Of a stretch of DNA of 64,000 bases, positions 59,951 through 64,000 are shown in pieces. The notes beneath the pieces are model-generated. The model worked only from the letters and a program-made list of their open reading frames with translations. It did no database searches and had not been told where the DNA came from. The translations under genes were made by a program, and so were the position numbers. The DNA is from Rhodocollybia butyracea (lineage: Eukaryota; Basidiomycota; Agaricomycetes; Agaricales; Omphalotaceae): assembly GCA_015501585.1 (NCBI GenBank), contig JADNRY010000299.1, positions 1 to 64,000 on the forward strand. Direction: 5' to 3'. Numbering within the stretch: position 1 is the first letter of the stretch; each line of letters opens with the position of its first letter.

Positions 59951-62490
59951 AGTGCGCCTCTGTGTGTGCTAAAGTGCATTGATGAAATCCCAAGAGATGT
60001 GGAAATTGGTGGACTAAACAATTATCATTCCATGATAAACCTGGTGAACATTTCACTGTGTATCATCGGGACCCAGTTGAAGCAATCAAAGCGCTCTGGG
60101 GTGATCCTGCCTTTGCTGAACACTTGGTGTACAAACCAGGAAAGCTTTTTTGTGGGGCAGAACAGACTGAAAACAATTGTATCTACTCTGAGATGTGGAC
60201 TACAGGTTTTTGGAATGCAGTGCAGGTGTGTAATTGAACTTATCTGTCGGCTGCCACTTCTTGCAAATCTCAATTCAAAACCTAGCATGCAATTCCAGTT
60301 GGAGGGACAGTCTGTCCTGTGATTATAGCCTCTGATAAAACAAATCTAACCAGATTCTCAGGGAACAAATCAGCATACCCGGTATATCTCACAATTGGCA
60401 ATTTGCCCAAGGCTTTAAGGAGGAAGCCCAGTGCCCGGGCACGTGTCATTATTGCTTATCTCTCGGTCGATAAGCCAAATAAACAAGGCCTTACAAAAAA
60501 AGATCTTAAATTACAAATGTATGAAATTTTTCATTGTTCTATGGCTCATGTGCTGGAACCATTAAAATCTGCTTGAAATCCAAAAACAGGGGGATAGAAA
60601 TGGTTGGAGGCAATGGCAATGTGAGGAAAGTCTATCCTCTGCTCTGTACATATGTTGCAGACTATCCCGAACAATGTCTCGTAACATGCACAAAGTATGG
60701 CACCTGTCCAAAGTGCCAGCGAAAGGCAAATGACTTGGGTCTTGCCAGTGCTGGGGACTCTCAGACGGTGTTATGGACCTTAGAAATAATGAAAGAAGCT
60801 CATGATACTTCAGTAGCTAATCAGAAGGCTACTCCAGGCCAAGATTCAAATTCTACACAAAAAAGCAAGAGTCGCACACATACCCTTGCTATGAAGCACA
60901 ATGTTGCTGGGGGAATTGAACCTTTTTGGAAAGACTTTCCTCTAACAGACATTCATGATTGCATCACCCCTGATATTCTCCACCAGTGTTATCAGGGAGT
61001 ATTCAAGCATCTACTTAAATGGGTGCAAGAAATTGTAGGTGAAAGTGAACTTGATCAACGATTCCAAGTCCTACTGCCTACATGTGGAGTACATCATTTC
61101 AAAAAGGGGATAGCAGATTTCAGCCAGGTAACTGGAACTGAGCATAAGCACACAGCATGTATCCTCCTTGCATCTCTAACAGGCAAAGTTGACCAAAGGG
61201 GAATCGTAGCTTGCAAAGCCTTGTTGAATTTCATACACCTTGCTCAGTATCCTTCACATGATGAGGATACCCTTGGCTATATGGATTTAGAACTAAATGT
61301 CTGGCACAAAAATAAGGCTTACTTTGTTGAACAACAGACTACCAAAGATCAAATCAACATTCCCAAATTCCATTCTCTGCTTCATTATGTAAATTCCATC
61401 AAGTGGCTTGGCACAACTGATAACTACAACACAGAAGCATTTGAGTGTTTCCATATAGACATGGTAAAAGAAGCCTGGGATGCCACCAATAAACGCGATC
61501 ACTTCCCTCAGATGACCCAGTGGCTTTCAAGACAAGAAAAAATATTGTCATTTGATTTTTATAGAAACTGGATTGATTCTACTAGTACCAATCAGGGTGC
61601 ACAGAAAAATGATATTACTCTGAAGCTTGATGTTGCCAAACTTGGGTTGAAAAAGAGACAGATTCCGAACAGTGATCAAAGAGCCGCCACTGCTACTCCT
61701 GCCAGTACTAGTAATGCTAATACCAAAACATTGCTGCAGACCAACATCCGAATAGCTAAACACCCACATGAGACAAAAAAGTCTTAATGCAATTGCAAAT
61801 TCTCATAATGCACCTGGTTTTATACTGGCATTGAAGCTTTATATAAGCTCTCTTCTTCCAAAAGAAGGACAGGTTACAAAAGCAGAAGCTTTATCAATAG
61901 GATGTCTTCCTTTTACTTTACTCAATGTTTGGCACCATTCTAAATTTACACCTGTGAATCTGTTTGATGATGCGTCAGATGTGCCAAAAGAAATAGTAAG
62001 AGCCGCCCCTTCTTCCATCAAAAAAAACTCCAAGTCAAAGTCAAAGTCTCGATATGATACAGTGATAATATTGATCAATGATGAAGCTGAATCTACAGCA
62101 GTAAGAGGCTGTAGGGTTGCCAGACTTAGGGTCATATTCCGGCTCCCTAAAGTGGTAAAAAGACTTGGGCAAAGATCTGAAGAGGACACTCCCCCAAACT
62201 GGCCCTAGGCTGAAACACCTCTTGCATATGTTACATGGTTTTCTTGATTTAAAAGTGTACCTGATAGTAAAAATGGAATGTATCGCGTACAACCATCAGT
62301 CAGTGCCTCAAATGGCACTCCTCAAGGTGAAATCATTCCATTGTCAGATATTAGACAGAGTTGTATGCTTGTACCAAGCTTGAGTGATTGGGAAGGAAAT
62401 GGCTGGACTTCAGACAATATACTGGATAAGTGTCCAGCATTTTTTGTGAATAATTTTCAGAGTAAATATACATATCAGACAATATATTGA
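59951..62490 (+). pseudogene. Plavaka (CACTA-like) transposase, degenerate
   Basis: Plavaka-family signatures appear in order. HRDPVEAIKALWGDPAFAEH and SEMWTTGFW are followed by an intron at 60225-60283. Then come PVIIASDKTNLTRFSGNK and YLTIGNLPKALRRKPS, VYPLLCTYVADYPEQCLVTC with CPKC, DIHDCITPDILHQCYQGVFK, and FHIDMVKEAWDATN. The C-terminal part has NSHNAPGFILALKLYISSLL, ILINDEAESTAVRGCRVARL and WTSDNILDKCPAFFVN. Lesions are a frameshift near 60570-60590, a frameshift in the A-run at 61775-61781, and in-frame stops near 62206 and 62247. The 5' part is missing or unrecognised. It is dead but nearly full in content, and it could once have mobilised CAC-ended elements such as the one at 34316. 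Confidence 0.85.
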
Positions 62491-62885
62491 TTATCAACTT
62501 CCACTCTGATCCCATTGTTTCAGACCTACAGAGTCTCGCTATGTCTTCGAATGTTGCTAAATTCAATGACTGCACTGCTGTTACCTTGGTCCAATCACGT
62601 TGGTCCAGACCTAGAAGTTTGGAGCAGTCAAGCAAGCACGCGAGGATCATGTATGCTGACTTTCACATTCAAATTCCCTGTCAATAGATTGGGCTCTTGA
62701 TTGGGCTGGTTTCTGGACTTTACACTTTACAAGTCTGTTGTCTTTCCATCTCGTCTTTTCTTTATCTTTTCTTTGTATATTTTGCTACTAGCTAGAATAC
62801 TAGTGTTGGTATATTGTATTTTTTTGGAGAAATACTGTAAATACACATATACAGCCTTATAGTGCATCAGTAAAACGTAAGTGAG
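62491..62885. other. 3' flank of the Plavaka remnant
   Basis: AT-rich, no gene. I searched for a CACTA-type terminus and found no convincing one. Confidence 0.45.
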
Positions 62886-62939
62886 CTGGAGCCACTCAAA
62901 ACGGCTCAGGCACTATGCAGCCGTTTTGAGTGACTCCAG
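62886..62939. repeat. 21-bp stem hairpin with one mismatch
   Basis: CTGGAG(C)CACTCAAAACGGCT is followed by 12 nt and then the inverted copy, with one C/A mismatch. It lies about 400 bp past the Plavaka stop. It could be the end of a small element or a transcript-end structure. Confidence 0.8.
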
Positions 62940-63626
62940 CCTAGCAGCTCCTGGCGCTGTACAGTGCCGGAAAGCGGCTTCCCGTGTGCAGTGTCTTGTT
63001 TAAGCAAGAACGGTAGACCTGGCGACAACAAGTACTTGGACCCTAAGTTGGACACCCTAACCACTCCCCCATCAGCACGTTTTAAATAAGTAGTGATTAA
63101 TCTGCCTTTGTAAATCATGGAATATCATTTGCCTTGATTGTGAACATCTTGCGTCGGCTGAATGGTACCGTATCAGACTTTCTCATCCTATTCCCCGTTG
63201 ACAAAGCACATCTTATATGAACTTGGGGCTTTACCAGTTTCCGCCCTCAATTTGAGGAGATTGGAGCCTTCGTTAAACTTGTCATTAAAGGTAGTCTTCC
63301 TAGCAATGTGCCAGTTACTACTACTGCAGCATGTGCACCAGGTGAAGCTACACATGCACTTTGCATACGTTGGGGATGAATGGAGCTTCCTTTGGACTGT
63401 AATACAATATTACACAGCCCATGCCAGCTGAAAGTGCCAGTCCCATACAGGTCCCTACGCTGACGCAGGTGGCGAGCTTGACTCCGGTAAAGAAGGTAAA
63501 CTACGAGGCCAACGCAGGGATGGTACTAGCCAATGCCCATAAAGACTAGCTGTTACAGCTACCTATCTAATTCTACCCTAACATGATTATGATCTTATTA
63601 GTACTAATGTAAAGAAGTACTACCAA
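62940..63626. other. No gene recognised; weak tRNA-like words
   Basis: On the minus strand near 63000-63075, GGGGGAGTGGTTAGGGTG resembles an A box and AGGTCTACC poorly resembles a B box, as in tRNA-derived short elements. An open frame at 63162-63431 has no domain support. Confidence 0.4.
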
Positions 63627-63720
63627 GGTCCAATAGTGTAGAGGTTAACATGCACAATGGCTTGATGATAGAAAACATACGTCCCTCCGTGAGATCCAGG
63701 TCCGAGTCCTGGTTGGACCG
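63627..63720 (+). tRNA. tRNA gene with probable intron, isotype uncertain
   Basis: GGTCCAA pairs perfectly with TTGGACC (7 bp), followed by discriminator G. The D arm GTGT/ACAT encloses AGAGGTTA, and the T arm CCAGG/CCTGG is perfect around TCCGAGT. The A box TAGTGTAGAGGTTAACATG is good. The anticodon region is 39 nt rather than 17, so an intron of about 22 nt is likely. Its stem pairs only as CAC/GTG, so I cannot name the anticodon. The acceptor and D arm resemble fungal tRNA-Gln. Confidence 0.6.
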
Positions 63721-64000
63721 TACCATCAACCAGGACTTATGCCTCGTATTTTGATTTCTTTTGGCAGTGACTCAAAGTAATTTTCTTTGTGAGCTATGAA
63801 ATGGCTATGTTATACTGGAAGATGAGTTGCTTTGCATACTGTCCGACGCGTGTCATATTCTCCTTCTCCTCACAAAAGCTTATAACAACAAATTTTCACG
63901 TGATTTTGGACTCTTTCAATTTCACTGCCATTTTCAGTCGTCGACCATCATCATGACACCGACAGCCATCTCTTTCCACCTTGCCTGCACGGGCCCCGCA
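63721..64000. other. No gene recognised
   Basis: Nothing supported at the window edge. Confidence 0.4.

Noticed and set aside
63162..63431. Plus-strand gene of 89 codons
   Set aside because: No domain, no splice support, and another frame in the same place looks equally coding-like.

Overview
The window looks like a transposon-rich, gene-poor stretch of an Agaricomycete (mushroom-forming basidiomycete) nuclear genome. Three things support this. Introns are short (about 45-75 nt, GT..AG). The families present are typical of that group: FunK1 fungal-type kinases, Ulp1-like proteases beside them, MYND-finger proteins, KDZ, Plavaka (CACTA-like) and PIF/Harbinger transposases, and Copia remains. 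There is also no dense set of intact housekeeping genes. No species can be named from the sequence alone. Nearly every recognisable gene is broken, most by a few identifiable lesions.

Layout. 1-4.1 kb: one unrecognised multi-exon gene remnant. 4.16-8.56 kb (+): a 5'-truncated FunK1 kinase followed by a Ulp1-like protease and a 32-bp tandem repeat. This block recurs inverted and more complete at its kinase 5' end at 44.5-48.84 kb (-). 8.56-9.02 kb (-): a truncated MYND-family fragment whose fuller paralogue is at 15.06-16.87 kb (+). 10.28-12.51 kb (-) and 19.01-21.56 kb (+): two inverted paralogues of an uncharacterised Cys-cluster plus coiled-coil protein of about 725-825 residues, each with one apparent 1-bp frameshift. 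16.9-18.5 and 24-28.3 kb: retroelement debris with a roughly 1.1-kb direct repeat and a Copia reverse-transcriptase fragment. 22.1-22.45 kb: a PRP4-kinase-like fragment.

28.3-44.4 kb is more AT-rich and holds nested DNA transposons. A 4.48-kb fold-back element (31433-35908) contains a 1.26-kb CACTA-like element in one arm. A 1.3-kb relative (36589-37888) is inserted in the reading frame of a KDZ transposase. A 0.67-kb hAT-like MITE lies at 42856-43523. 51264-54163 is a full-length PIF/Harbinger element with a MYB/SANT-like gene and a DDE transposase gene that carries an in-frame stop. 54.2-54.9 kb is a host or element gene whose stop codon coincides with the Harbinger target site. 56.4-57.5 kb is a Cys-motif coiled-coil gene. 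58.1-59.1 kb is a third, divergent Ulp1-like pseudogene. 59.95-62.5 kb is a degenerate Plavaka transposase. tRNA-like sequences lie at 55.5 and 63.6 kb.

The two FunK1-Ulp1 blocks differ largely by C-to-T and G-to-A changes, many at CpG, and each kinase copy is stopped at a different former CGA codon. This suggests CpG-targeted mutation of repeats. The best candidates for little-described biology are the mobile or duplicated FunK1-Ulp1 module, the paired Cys-cluster/coiled-coil family, the fold-back element family, and a set of five hairpins with a shared loop motif at 23.68-23.93 kb.
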